A stretch of 64,000 bases of DNA from Clostridia bacterium (GCA_900769875.1 CAAGII010000084.1:27416-91415); one strand, 5' to 3'; positions 50,985-59,732 are shown, numbered from the stretch's first letter. The notes: generated by a model from the sequence alone, not told the origin. Program-made: numbers and translations.

Positions 50985-52349
50985 TTACTGCGCATGCTTC
51001 GCCCAGATCTGCTGCGCCTCAGCCCAGAAGGCCTCAGCCGCTTCCTGCGCAGAAGCGAAGTTTCCATAGTACAGGCCCTGAATGTAGGTCTTCTTCAGCA
51101 CGTCGGAAATCTCCTCGTTGGCAGTGGGCTCAGCGGGGCTGGTGTTCGCGGCGTCGGCGAAGGAGCCGATCAGGTCGATCACCGTGTAGATCTCAGCGAC
51201 CACGGGGGAAGCCTTCTCAGGATCAGCCTTCAGAGCGGCCAGCACGTCAGAGTTGATGGACACGCCGCGCTCGCAGTTCAGGATCTTGTTGGCCTCGATG
51301 GAGTTCTCAAAGAAGTTGATGAAGTTAGCAGCCATTTCCTTCTTCTCAGAGCCGGAGTAGATGCTCAGCTGCTGGGAGGAACGAACGATCATGCCGCTCT
51401 GGCCGTCGGCGTAGAAGCGCGGGATGGTGCAGAGCTTCAGGGTGATGCCGTTCTCGGCGGCCACATTGCTCAGCGCCTGGAACTGGTTGGAGGAGAGCAT
51501 CATCATCGCGGCGTCGCCATAAGCGATCCAGTCAGCCTCAACGTTGGTGCCGATCTCGTTCTGCACGCCGTAGTCAGCGATGCAGCCTTCCTTCATCAGG
51601 GTCACGAGCAGGTCCATGATCTTGGCAATGGGAGTCACGTCGCCGTTAAAGCCGAAATCGGAGCCGTCCATGGTGTAGAAGTTCATGCCCTCGCCATACT
51701 GGGTCACAGCGCTGAACACCAGGGAGTTGTACTCCAGCGTGGTGATGGCGGGGTTGCCGGTCTTGGCGGTGATGGTGCGGCAGGCAGCGGCGAAATCGTC
51801 CCAGGTCCAGTTCTCGGTGGGATAGGCCACGCCGCACTCGTTAAAGAGGGCGGGATTGTAGGCAAAGCAGCGGGCGTTGGTACCATTGGAGATACCGGTC
51901 AGGTCGCCGTTGGCCATGTTGGTGGTCGTCGCCAGCATGGTGCCGGAGATGGCGGTGGTATCAATGGTGCCGTCCTCGACAAAGCCGTTCAGAGGATAGA
52001 TGGTGTCGTAGTAGGTGGCCCAGTTGTTGCCCATCTGGAACACGTCAGGCAGGCTCTTGGCAGCCATCTTGGCCTGGAACTGGGTCCAGTAGCTGCCGCC
52101 GTCATAGTACTCGTACTCAATCTCGATGCCAGTCAGCTGCTCATACATCTCGATGACCTGCGTGGTCAGCTTGGCGCGGGTATCAGAGCCCCACCACATG
52201 AACGACAGCGTCTGACCGCTGTAGTCGGGATACACATAGCCCTCGGCGTTGACATTGTTCCAGCCGGGCGTCTTCTCGGCAAGCGCAGGAGCCATCATCG
52301 TCAGCATCATCGCCACGACGAGCAGTATTGCAACCAGAGTCTTTTTCAT
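50985..52349 (-). CDS. Extracellular sugar-binding protein of a CUT1 ABC importer
   Basis: This 454-residue protein has a strong N-terminal signal (MKKTLVAILLVVAMMLTMMAPALA, cleavage expected after ALA), then a family 1 solute-binding domain (TLSFMWWGSDTRAKLTTQVIEMYEQLTGIEIEYEY, WDDFAAACRTITAKTG). There is no lipobox Cys after the signal, although Gram-positive binding proteins are usually lipoproteins. The ligand is probably a pectin oligosaccharide, judged from the downstream enzymes. AAGGAGG lies 8 nt before the ATG, and the promoter is near consensus. Confidence 0.93.
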   Translation of the reverse strand: MKKTLVAILLVVAMMLTMMAPALAEKTPGWNNVNAEGYVYPDYSGQTLSFMWWGSDTRAKLTTQVIEMYEQLTGIEIEYEYYDGGSYWTQFQAKMAAKSLPDVFQMGNNWATYYDTIYPLNGFVEDGTIDTTAISGTMLATTTNMANGDLTGISNGTNARCFAYNPALFNECGVAYPTENWTWDDFAAACRTITAKTGNPAITTLEYNSLVFSAVTQYGEGMNFYTMDGSDFGFNGDVTPIAKIMDLLVTLMKEGCIADYGVQNEIGTNVEADWIAYGDAAMMMLSSNQFQALSNVAAENGITLKLCTIPRFYADGQSGMIVRSSQQLSIYSGSEKKEMAANFINFFENSIEANKILNCERGVSINSDVLAALKADPEKASPVVAEIYTVIDLIGSFADAANTSPAEPTANEEISDVLKKTYIQGLYYGNFASAQEAAEAFWAEAQQIWAKHAQ

Positions 52350-52410
52350 ATTGGGTTCCTCCTTCAACGTTATCTCCTCCGAGCCTGCTTCACGGCACGG
52401 AGGTGTTTCT

Positions 52411-52551
52411 GCTAAACATTATAAATGCACAGGCAATGCTTGTCAAGATAGTTATGTGGATATTTTGGCAATCTTTTTCCGTTTTTTACCTGTTCTGCAA
52501 AAAACGTCTTCATTAAGCTAAACATACTGCGTCTGTTTATGTTAATGTTTA
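52411..52551. repeat. Cluster of TAAACA half-sites around the sugar-transporter promoter
   Basis: GCTAAACAT occurs twice (52411-52419 and 52517-52525, 106 bp apart, near ten helical turns). Inverted TGTTTA copies lie at 52534-52539 and 52546-52551. They flank or overlap the promoter of the solute-binding protein and could be operators for a sugar-responsive regulator encoded elsewhere. Confidence 0.4.
52418..52446 (-). promoter_or_regulatory. Sigma-A promoter of the sugar-importer operon
   Basis: On the - strand, a perfect TTGACA, 17 nt and a perfect TATAAT lie about 70 bp before the solute-binding protein start. Confidence 0.88.
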
Positions 52552-52630
52552 CCCTCAGGAATCATGTGGATTCTTCCACGCGGGTGCTTTCATGCGCTGC
52601 AAACCTTTACAGAACATGCCTTTCACACTC

Positions 52631-52658
52631 TTGACAAGGCTTCCTGTTGTGCTATAAT
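52631..52658 (+). promoter_or_regulatory. Sigma-A promoter of the T-box operon
   Basis: A perfect TTGACA and a perfect TATAAT are separated by 16 nt; transcription should begin near 52665. Confidence 0.88.
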
Positions 52659-52664
52659 ACGTCC

Positions 52665-52940
52665 AACAGGACGATGAGGAGATGAGTAGCCTGCTTTCGT
52701 CGCCACAGAGAGCTTCCGGTCGGTGCGAGGAAGCGGCGGCATGCGGGCGAAGTACAGCTCCGAGCCATCCGCTGAACGGAGTAGGCGGTTTCCGGTGCGC
52801 CGGTTACAGCGCGTGGGAGCATGGAGCATTCCGCGCCCCCTGTGAGGGTCGAAAGACCGAATGGAAGTGGTACCGCGAGCGGCTTGCCCGTATTCGCCTT
52901 CCTGCATGCGTCGCGCATGCGGGAGGGCTTTTCTTTATCT
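52665..52940 (+). promoter_or_regulatory. Tyrosine-type T-box riboswitch leader
   Basis: The leader contains the T-box stem I features. These are the lower GGAG/CTCC stem, the specifier loop with ATGAGTA on the 5' side and GAAGTACAG on the 3' side, and the apical AGAGAGC and GGTCGGTGCGAG elements. The triplet TAC (52753-52755), followed by A, is read as the tyrosine specifier. Downstream, AATGGAAGTGGTACCGCG (52860-52877) is the T-box, whose TGGT complements the ACCA end of tRNA-Tyr. A strong terminator hairpin (52896-52928, then TTTTCTTT) follows. Uncharged tRNA-Tyr should allow read-through into the aminotransferase and tyrS. Confidence 0.9.
52896..52936 (+). terminator. Conditional terminator of the T-box leader
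   Basis: GCCTTCCTGCATGCG and CGCATGCGGGAGGGC form a long stem with a 3-nt TCG loop, followed by TTTTCTTT, directly upstream of the aminotransferase Shine-Dalgarno. Confidence 0.88.
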
Positions 52941-52968
52941 ATCCATCCACGAAGGAGGAAAAACGACC

Positions 52969-54150
52969 ATGACTCTGGACGAACTGCAGTTTGCGCAGCG
53001 CTTTGATGGCATCACCGGCAGTGCCATCCGCGAAATCTTCAAAATGATCGCGCAGCCCGGCATGATTTCGTTTGCGGGCGGAAACCCCTCGCCCGCCGCG
53101 CTCCCTGACGCGCTTGTGGCCGATATTGCGCAGGATTGCCTCAAGCAAAACGGCAAGGCCATCCTGCAATACGGCGCAACCGAGGGCTATCCGCCCCTGC
53201 TGGAGTCGCTCAAGCCCTGGGTGGAGCAGCAGCTCGGCTGCGAAATCCCCGCCATCCTGCCCACCACAGGCTCCACACAGGCCATGGATCTTTTGTGCAA
53301 GGCGCTCATCAACCCGGGCGATGTGATCCTTGTGGAGGATCCCACCTTCCTTGGCAACATGCAGTGCATGCGCCTGTATCAGGCAAAGCTTGTGCCCGTG
53401 GAGAGCGACGATAACGGCGTGATTCCCGAAAAGCTGGAGGAGGCCATGAAGACCTGGCATCCCAAGCTCCTCTATATCATTCCCTCGTTCCAGAACCCCA
53501 CGGGCAAAACGCTCAGCGCGGACCGCCGCCAGCCCATCGCGGAGCTGGCAGCCAAGTATGGCGTGGTTGTCGCCGAGGATGATCCCTATCGCGATCTGCG
53601 CTATAGCGGCACAGGCGCGCCCAGCATCAAGTCCTATGACCGCGAGGGCTGGGTCGTATTCATGGGCAGCTTCTCCAAGATCGTCAGCCCCGGTCTGCGC
53701 GTGGGCTACATGGCGGGAGACACGCACATCCTGCGCAAATGCACCATGGGCAAGCAATCCACAGACGTTCATACGGCAAACCTCAATCAGGCGATTGTCG
53801 ACCAGTTTATCCGCAGGAATCTTCTCCCCGACCACATCCGCACCATCTGCGCAAGCTACCGTGAGCAGATGAACGCCATGATGGAGGAGCTGGACAAGTT
53901 CCCCAAGGGGACGACCTACACCCGTCCCGAGGGCGGTCTGTTCATCTGGGTCGAGCTGCCAGAGGGCATTGACGCCCTTGCGCTGCTGCAGAAGGCCGTG
54001 GCAAGCCATGTCGCCTATGTGCCCGGAACGCACTTCTTCGCGGAGGGCGGGCACTGCAACACCTTCCGTCTGAATTTTTCCAATTCCACCCTCGAGCAGA
54101 TTCATACCGGCATGGCGACGCTTCGCCAGCTCATTGAAGAAGCGCTGTAA
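52969..54150 (+). CDS. PLP-dependent class I aminotransferase (2-aminoadipate/aromatic type)
   Basis: This 393-residue protein has MISFAGGNPSPAALP, ILQYGATEGYPPLLESLKPWV, ILPTTGSTQAMDLLCKALINPGD, the YIIPSFQNPTGKTLS region and the PLP-lysine motif MGSFSKIVSPGLRVGYM. It belongs to the fold-type I group with LysN and MocR-like aminotransferases, which accept branched-chain, aminoadipate or aromatic substrates. The tyrosine T-box and the tyrS partner suggest aromatic amino acid transamination (tyrosine formation). GAAGGAGG precedes the ATG at 52969; upstream in-frame codons lie in the leader. Confidence 0.88.
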   Translation: MTLDELQFAQRFDGITGSAIREIFKMIAQPGMISFAGGNPSPAALPDALVADIAQDCLKQNGKAILQYGATEGYPPLLESLKPWVEQQLGCEIPAILPTTGSTQAMDLLCKALINPGDVILVEDPTFLGNMQCMRLYQAKLVPVESDDNGVIPEKLEEAMKTWHPKLLYIIPSFQNPTGKTLSADRRQPIAELAAKYGVVVAEDDPYRDLRYSGTGAPSIKSYDREGWVVFMGSFSKIVSPGLRVGYMAGDTHILRKCTMGKQSTDVHTANLNQAIVDQFIRRNLLPDHIRTICASYREQMNAMMEELDKFPKGTTYTRPEGGLFIWVELPEGIDALALLQKAVASHVAYVPGTHFFAEGGHCNTFRLNFSNSTLEQIHTGMATLRQLIEEAL

Positions 54151-54252
54151 GCCTTCACGACGCACGGCCCTCGCATGACAGCAGCATGGAAGGAACAGGA
54201 CCGTCGCTTGGAAGATAGACCTCCCAACACCGCACAGAAAGGATGATCTCCC

Positions 54253-55485
54253 ATGGCCCACATCATTGACATTCTGAAGGAGCGCGGCTTCATCGCGCAG
54301 ATGACCTACCCCGAAGAGCTCTACGAGCAGCTGAAGGAGCCCACCACCTTCTACGTCGGCTTTGATCCCACGGCTGACTCGCTGCACATCGGCCACTACA
54401 TCCCGATCATGGCCATGGCGCACATGCAGCGTGCCGGTCACCGTCCGATCGCGCTGATGGGCGGCGGTACCGCCATGATCGGCGATCCCTCCGGCAAGAA
54501 CGACATGCGCAAGATGATGACCATCGAAACCATTGACAGCAATGTGGCGAAGATCAAGGAGCAGATGAGCCGCTTCCTTGATTTCTCCGATGGCAAGGCG
54601 ATTCTTGCCAACAACGCCGATTGGCTGCGCCATCTGAACTTCATTGATTTCATGCGCGAGATCGGCCCACAGTTCCACGTCAACACCATGATCAAGGCGG
54701 ACTGCTATGCCACGCGCATGGCCTCCGAGAACGGCCTGACCTTCCTTGAATTTACCTACATGCTCATGCAGAGCTACGATTTCCTTGAGCTTTACAGGCG
54801 CTACAACTGCCGTCTGCAGATGGGCGGCAACGATCAGTGGAGCAACATGCTCGGCGGCGCCAACCTTGTTCGCAGCAAGGATCAGGGCAAGGCGTTCGCC
54901 TGCACCTTCCAGCTGCTTCTGACCCACGACGGCCGCAAGATGGGCAAGACCGAAAAGGGCGCTCTGTGGCTGGATGCCGACAAGTGCAAGCCCTACGACT
55001 TCTACCAGTACTGGCGCAATGTGGATGACAAGGACGTGGAGAAGTGCCTTGGCCTTCTGACCTTCCTGCCGATGGACGAGGTTCGTCGTCTGGGCGCGCT
55101 CGAGGGCAGCGAGATCAACGAGGCCAAGAAAGTGCTCGCCTATGAGGTAACCAAGCTGGTGCACGGTGAGGAGGAAGCCCGCAAAGCCGCCGACGCCGCT
55201 ACAGCCCTGTTTGCGGGCGGCGCGAATTCCGCGCACATCCCCACCCTCGAAATCACCCGCGAGCAGCTTGCTGAGGACGCACGCGTTACCACCCTGCTGA
55301 CCAAAGCCGGCATGACCAAGAGCAACAGCGAAGCCCGCAAGCAGATCGAAGCCGGCGCCGTATCGGTGAACGACGTGAAGGTCACGGATGTGAACGCCGC
55401 GCTGACCGGCGACCAGTTCGGTGATGAAGGCGTGCTGCTGCGCAAGGGCAAGAAATCGTACTACCGCGTGGTGCTCAGGGGATGA
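54253..55485 (+). CDS. tyrS: Tyrosyl-tRNA synthetase
   Basis: This 410-residue class I synthetase has YVGFDPTADSLHIGHY (HIGH motif), MGGGTAMIGDPSGK, QMGGNDQWSNMLGG (tyrosine/tRNA site) and KMGKTEKG in the KMSKS position. It ends in an S4 RNA-binding domain (SNSEARKQIEAGAVSVNDVKV). It charges tRNA-Tyr. It is controlled by the tyrosine T-box two genes upstream; the 102-bp gap after the aminotransferase shows no terminator. Confidence 0.97.
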   Translation: MAHIIDILKERGFIAQMTYPEELYEQLKEPTTFYVGFDPTADSLHIGHYIPIMAMAHMQRAGHRPIALMGGGTAMIGDPSGKNDMRKMMTIETIDSNVAKIKEQMSRFLDFSDGKAILANNADWLRHLNFIDFMREIGPQFHVNTMIKADCYATRMASENGLTFLEFTYMLMQSYDFLELYRRYNCRLQMGGNDQWSNMLGGANLVRSKDQGKAFACTFQLLLTHDGRKMGKTEKGALWLDADKCKPYDFYQYWRNVDDKDVEKCLGLLTFLPMDEVRRLGALEGSEINEAKKVLAYEVTKLVHGEEEARKAADAATALFAGGANSAHIPTLEITREQLAEDARVTTLLTKAGMTKSNSEARKQIEAGAVSVNDVKVTDVNAALTGDQFGDEGVLLRKGKKSYYRVVLRG

Positions 55486-56123
55486 CCGCGCCGTACCGTA
55501 CCCTCAGACAGTCAGGCTCCGATGAGCTTATCATTCAAAAGAGCCGCTTTATCGGTTACGCCGCGCCCTGTGAAACGGAAGAGGATGCGCTTGCTTTCCT
55601 CCAGCAGATCCGGACAAAGCACAAGGACGCGCCCCACAACTGCTACGCCTATGTGATCGGCAGGAATATGGGCGTGATGCGCTACTCCGACGACGGCGAG
55701 CCCGGCGGAACTGCCGGGCTGCCAATCATGGAGGTTATCAAGGCGCAGGGCGTGACCAACTGCTGCGTGGTGGTGACACGCTACTTCGGCGGTATTCTGC
55801 TTGGCGCGGGCGGGCTGGTGAGAGCCTACACACAGGGCTGCGCCGTTGCGCTGAAGGCTGCTCAGGTCGTTGTGATGGAGCCCAGCAGACAGTACCTGTG
55901 CGAGGTAGCGTATCCCCTGTGGGACAAGGTGCAGCACACGCTGCGCGCCTTGCCCGTACAGCTGCTCTCGACCGAGTTTACCACAGCGGTGACATTCACC
56001 CTGCTTGTGCGCGAAAAGGACTCAGGCAGTGTACTCAGCACTCTGACGCAAACCACCGACGCGCGCTTTGAATCCATGCTGGAGGACGAGTCCTTTCAGG
56101 CATGGGATGCTTCCCAGGCATGA
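55482..56123 (+). CDS. YigZ/IMPACT-family protein
   Basis: This 213-residue protein has the UPF0029 N-terminal domain (SRFIGYAAPCETEEDALAFL, KDAPHNCYAYVIG, SDDGEPGGTAGLPIMEVI, TRYFGGILLGAGGLVRAYTQG) and a C-terminal DUF1949-like ferredoxin fold. Members bind ribosomes or act as translation or stress factors; the role here is not known. The ATG overlaps the tyrS stop by 4 nt. Confidence 0.92.
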   Translation: MTAPYRTLRQSGSDELIIQKSRFIGYAAPCETEEDALAFLQQIRTKHKDAPHNCYAYVIGRNMGVMRYSDDGEPGGTAGLPIMEVIKAQGVTNCCVVVTRYFGGILLGAGGLVRAYTQGCAVALKAAQVVVMEPSRQYLCEVAYPLWDKVQHTLRALPVQLLSTEFTTAVTFTLLVREKDSGSVLSTLTQTTDARFESMLEDESFQAWDASQA

Positions 56124-56128
56124 TTGTT

Positions 56129-56171
56129 CCCCGTGCAGCGGCATCGCAGGATGCGGCGCACGGGGCTTTTT
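56129..56171 (+). terminator. Terminator after the YigZ-family gene
   Basis: CCCCGTGC and GCACGGGG flank a smaller inner GC-rich hairpin and are followed by CTTTTT. It reaches the last base of the convergent gerAC stop codon. Confidence 0.82.
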
Positions 56172-57178
56172 CAATCCGGCGCTTCAATTCTGACGCGAAC
56201 CTCCCACGGCAAATCCGGATACTTGCCGGTCCAGTCGCTGTCAATCCATGTCTGCCATGTGTCCGCTCCGGCAATGGACTGCCTCGCAAGCCCGAGCGCG
56301 TCGCATCCGGCCTCCTGCAGCTTTTGGGTCAGCACGCGGAACGGCTGCGTCAGGTGCGCCTCAAGCCCGTCCACGGAAGGGTCATGCCCGGAGGCACGCA
56401 TGGTGATGGTGGTGCTGATCCCCTCCTTCAGCAGCCTTGTGCGCGACGAAATGCCCGTGAAGACCATTTCCTCACCCTCCACAGGCAGCCTGCCCCTGCT
56501 CATCTGGCCGCGCAGGACGGACAGAAGCCTTGTTTCCTCATCGTCAAGGGTGAGCGCCCGCATACCATTCATGCCAAAGAGGACGCACCCCTCAAAGACA
56601 ATCTGCGCCGCCTCCTCGCCTTCTGCGCGCTCCACACGCAGACAGGGAAGCACAAGCGACTCGCGCTCGCCCATCCGCGAAATGTCATTGAGTGTGACAA
56701 ACGGCATTCGACCCTGCTCGCGCTTTGCTTCAAACAACTTTTCAAGCGATTTGCTCAGCCTCGTACCGGTGACGGGGTTCATGCTGTCGCTCACCTCACC
56801 CGCCCTTGCGTAGGCTACCGAAACCAGTGCGTCTGGCCGTATGTCTTTCTTTCGGACAAGTATGCGCAACGCGCCTGGCATGGCATCGTCAGTGCCGGAG
56901 GAGGCTGACAGCGCGATCAGCCGAAGCTGCCCGAATGATAGCCGCATGGGCGACGCCGCTTCCAGCGCTGAAAACGCGCCGTCCAGCGTAGTGCCTGCGC
57001 CGTGGATGGTCGTATAGCCGCCCTCCGCATGATAGGCAGGCACTCTCGCGTAAGCCTGCCATGCACCCTCCGCACGCTCGACGCACAATGCAACCGCAAA
57101 CGCTCGCTCCTCGCCGGGCAGCACCGTGCAGCCTGACAGGCCAATCACAAGGAGCAATACCGCCATCAGCCGTTTCAT
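56171..57178 (-). CDS. gerAC: GerAC-type spore germination lipoprotein
   Basis: This 335-residue protein has a lipoprotein signal (MKRLMAVLLLVIGLSGC, lipobox Cys17) and the Ger(x)C pattern (AFAVALCVERAEGAW, FSALEAASPMRLSFGQLRLIALS, RILVRKKDIRPDALVSVA and the C-terminal DALGLARQSI...DTWQTWIDSDWTGKYPDLPWEVRVRI). It is the C subunit of the nutrient germinant receptor at the inner spore membrane. The ATG overlaps the gerAB stop. Confidence 0.9.
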   Translation of the reverse strand: MKRLMAVLLLVIGLSGCTVLPGEERAFAVALCVERAEGAWQAYARVPAYHAEGGYTTIHGAGTTLDGAFSALEAASPMRLSFGQLRLIALSASSGTDDAMPGALRILVRKKDIRPDALVSVAYARAGEVSDSMNPVTGTRLSKSLEKLFEAKREQGRMPFVTLNDISRMGERESLVLPCLRVERAEGEEAAQIVFEGCVLFGMNGMRALTLDDEETRLLSVLRGQMSRGRLPVEGEEMVFTGISSRTRLLKEGISTTITMRASGHDPSVDGLEAHLTQPFRVLTQKLQEAGCDALGLARQSIAGADTWQTWIDSDWTGKYPDLPWEVRVRIEAPD

Positions 57179-58251
57179 GCTTTTCCTTTCCGAAGGCGTA
57201 GGCCAACACCCATGGCCGCCGTCAGCGCCGCAAACGGCAGGAGCAGCCACGCATGGACAGAAGGCAGCACCCGCATTAAGTCCGCAGATGGTATCAGCTG
57301 CGTCAACGCAAGGCCCGCAGCCAGGATGGCGGGAAGCCATGCGGCCTCCCTGTTCCCTGACGCGGACAAAAGCAGAGCCGCCTCGCGCGTTTCGCTTGCC
57401 AGCAGCAGAAAAAACGCCTGCATCGCCAGCACAAGCGAGAGTGTGCGCACCCCCTGCCCCAGCCATACGCAGAGATGCCCCATCGTATCGGCAAGCCTTG
57501 TGTAGCCGTGCAGAACCTCATGCGGTACGGAAAGATTCAGGAGCAGGATCAATCCAAGGCTTATGCCGGATGGCAGCGCCACATTCATGAGCACACAGCG
57601 ATTGCTGCGCACATCCGGCTCATCGGCCAGCAGAAGAAGCGGCCATGACAGTCCCGCGCAGCGCTCAGGCACTGTCCGCAATTCCGCCACGCCTCCGCCC
57701 ATGAGCGGAAACAGCCCGTCCATATGCGCCTTCCCAAGCAGATCGGTCAGCACGGCGATTTCACCAAGCAGCAGCACAGGCAGGATCAAGCGGATGGCGC
57801 GCGGTAAGCCGTCACCGCGCAGGCAGGGCAGCATCACGCCGCAGGTGATCGCCGCCATCACAAACGGCGTGCCCAGCGCGCCGATCACGTCAATGAGCAG
57901 GGAAACAAACGCAGTCAGCGTGACCGCGCCATCCAGTATCAGCGCCACGCCAAGGGCGACGGATATCATCCTGCAGCCGGCTTTGCCAAGCGTTCTCCCG
58001 GCGAGATCTGTCAGCGAGCTGACGCCCGCCCTTCTCATCAGCCAGGCAAGCACAAGGCATAGCAGCGCTCCCGGGACAATCAGCACGGCGCTCATCCACC
58101 ACGACGCACTTCCCGCGACGGGAACGACCAGCGTCAGCGCGCTTCTGAGCATGGAACAGCCCGCAAGGAAACGCAGCATCGAGCGCCTGCAGCGCTGCTC
58201 CGCGCCAATGCGCTCCTGCGTGCGTTTCACCTGATTCGCAGACGCTTTCAT
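57175..58251 (-). CDS. gerAB: GerAB-type spore germination permease
   Basis: This 358-residue protein has about ten membrane segments and belongs to the amino-acid permease-like spore germination family. Features are GALLCLVLAWLMRRAGVSSLTDLA, RTLGKAG, VMLPCLRGDGL and LLLLADEPDVRSNRC. It binds the germinant within the receptor. The ATG overlaps the gerAA stop (ATGA). Confidence 0.85.
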   Translation of the reverse strand: MKASANQVKRTQERIGAEQRCRRSMLRFLAGCSMLRSALTLVVPVAGSASWWMSAVLIVPGALLCLVLAWLMRRAGVSSLTDLAGRTLGKAGCRMISVALGVALILDGAVTLTAFVSLLIDVIGALGTPFVMAAITCGVMLPCLRGDGLPRAIRLILPVLLLGEIAVLTDLLGKAHMDGLFPLMGGGVAELRTVPERCAGLSWPLLLLADEPDVRSNRCVLMNVALPSGISLGLILLLNLSVPHEVLHGYTRLADTMGHLCVWLGQGVRTLSLVLAMQAFFLLLASETREAALLLSASGNREAAWLPAILAAGLALTQLIPSADLMRVLPSVHAWLLLPFAALTAAMGVGLRLRKGKA

Positions 58252-59732
58252 GGCTTCCTGCCGTCCCATCCCCGCGCCCTGCGGAGCGATGGAACGCGCG
58301 CTGCGCTGCCCATCCAGAAGCGCCGCCCCTGCTTCCAGATGGGAAGGCGCAGGAACACGTCGCCATTGCACGGCCGTCCCGGCGACACAGGCGCAAGAAA
58401 CGGCATCCCAAGGCTTCTCATGCCGCAAATACTGACAATGGACGCAGTTGCGCAGAGCACCAGACCGTACACCCCGAAAATGCATCCGGCCAGCAAAAAT
58501 AGAAACTGCCCAATGCGGATGGCAAGCGACAGCGCGTAGTCCGGAACCGCATAGCTGCCCACGCTGGACACAGCCACCACAATCATCAGCAGCGGATGCA
58601 CCAGCTTCGCCTCCACCGCTGACTGTCCCAGCACCAACCCGCTCACGGTGCCAAGCGTAGATCCCACCGCACCCGGAACGCGGATGCCGGCTTCGACAAT
58701 GAGGTTAAACAGAAAGAGCATCAGCAGCATCTCTGCGGGGATGGAAAACGGCACGGAGGCCTGACTTTCAAGCACTGCGGTCAGCAGAGCGAGCGGCAGA
58801 GCCTCTGGCTGATAGGTGACCACGGCGACAAACAGCCCAGGAAGAAGCAGCGTACACAGTGCGCCCAGATACCGGATGAGCCGCAGAAAAGAACCCGCCA
58901 TCCAGCGCGACGAGGTGTCGTCAGGCGTGTGGAGCAGATGAAACAGACTCACCGGCATACAAAGCGCCTGCGGAGAACCGTCCAGCAGAAGGACGATCTG
59001 CCCTTCCAGCAGAAAGGATGCCGCGCGATCCGGCCGCTCGGTCAGGCATGTCTGCGGCAACATCGCGAACGGATGATCCTCCAGCAGCTGCTCAAGCGCG
59101 CCGATGGACAGCACATGCGCCACATGGATTCCCTCCAGCCTGCCGCGGATGCTGCGCAGCAGCTCCTCATCCACCGTATCTGCAAGGTACATGACGCACA
59201 GACTGACAGGCGCAGACTCGCCGATCTTCGTCATTTCGCCAATCAGCTTCGGCGTGGGCAGAATGCGGCGGAGCAGCGTAATGTTATCACGGATGGATTC
59301 ATTGAAGCCCTGATGCGGGCCTGTGACCACGCTCTCAGTCAGCGGCTGCGATATGCCCCTGCGCACGAACGAGCGCACGTCGAAGCAAAGCGCGCATGCC
59401 ATGCCGTCCGCGAGCAGCACCGCCTCGCCATACGCAAGGCGGGAAGCCGCGCCCTGCGCCCTGTCCTCGCGGTTCGCTTCCCCGATGGGGATCGTCAGAA
59501 GGAGCGCTTCCTCAAGTTCGCCGCTTAGCGGATGCTCCGCATGCTCCAAGCATGGCGCAAGCAGAAAGCGTTGCACATACTCTGCGCTGACCATACCGTC
59601 GAGCATGTAGACAGCCGCTCCGCGCCCGTACACGCGCAGCTCGCGCTTCTTGAAATCCTGATTGGTTTTCAGGGACAAAACCCTTTCCAGCGCTGCACAG
59701 TTATCCGTCAGCACAGAAACGAAGCGCGGCAT
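58248..59732 (-). CDS. gerAA: GerAA-type spore germination receptor subunit A
   Basis: This 494-residue protein has a soluble N-terminal part with RELRVYGRGAAVYMLDGMV and GPHQGFNESIRDNITLLRRIL. It is followed by LLEGQIVLLLDGSPQAL and four or five membrane segments (for example VVTYQPEALPLALLTAVLESQASVPF, MLLMLFLFNLIVEAGIRVPGAVGSTLGTVSGLVLG). The ATG at 59732 has GGAGG 7 nt upstream. It is the first gene of the gerA operon. Confidence 0.92.
   Translation of the reverse strand: MPRFVSVLTDNCAALERVLSLKTNQDFKKRELRVYGRGAAVYMLDGMVSAEYVQRFLLAPCLEHAEHPLSGELEEALLLTIPIGEANREDRAQGAASRLAYGEAVLLADGMACALCFDVRSFVRRGISQPLTESVVTGPHQGFNESIRDNITLLRRILPTPKLIGEMTKIGESAPVSLCVMYLADTVDEELLRSIRGRLEGIHVAHVLSIGALEQLLEDHPFAMLPQTCLTERPDRAASFLLEGQIVLLLDGSPQALCMPVSLFHLLHTPDDTSSRWMAGSFLRLIRYLGALCTLLLPGLFVAVVTYQPEALPLALLTAVLESQASVPFSIPAEMLLMLFLFNLIVEAGIRVPGAVGSTLGTVSGLVLGQSAVEAKLVHPLLMIVVAVSSVGSYAVPDYALSLAIRIGQFLFLLAGCIFGVYGLVLCATASIVSICGMRSLGMPFLAPVSPGRPCNGDVFLRLPIWKQGRRFWMGSAARVPSLRRARGWDGRKP

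Noticed and set aside
50994..52415. Gly/Val/His-rich open frame (473 codons) on the + strand opposite the sugar-binding protein
   Set aside because: The repetitive composition mirrors the codon use of the binding protein, which has a signal peptide and a perfect Shine-Dalgarno.
52939..55236. Long open frame (765 codons) on the - strand opposite the aminotransferase and tyrS
   Set aside because: Both + strand genes are certain; the antisense product is a composition artefact.
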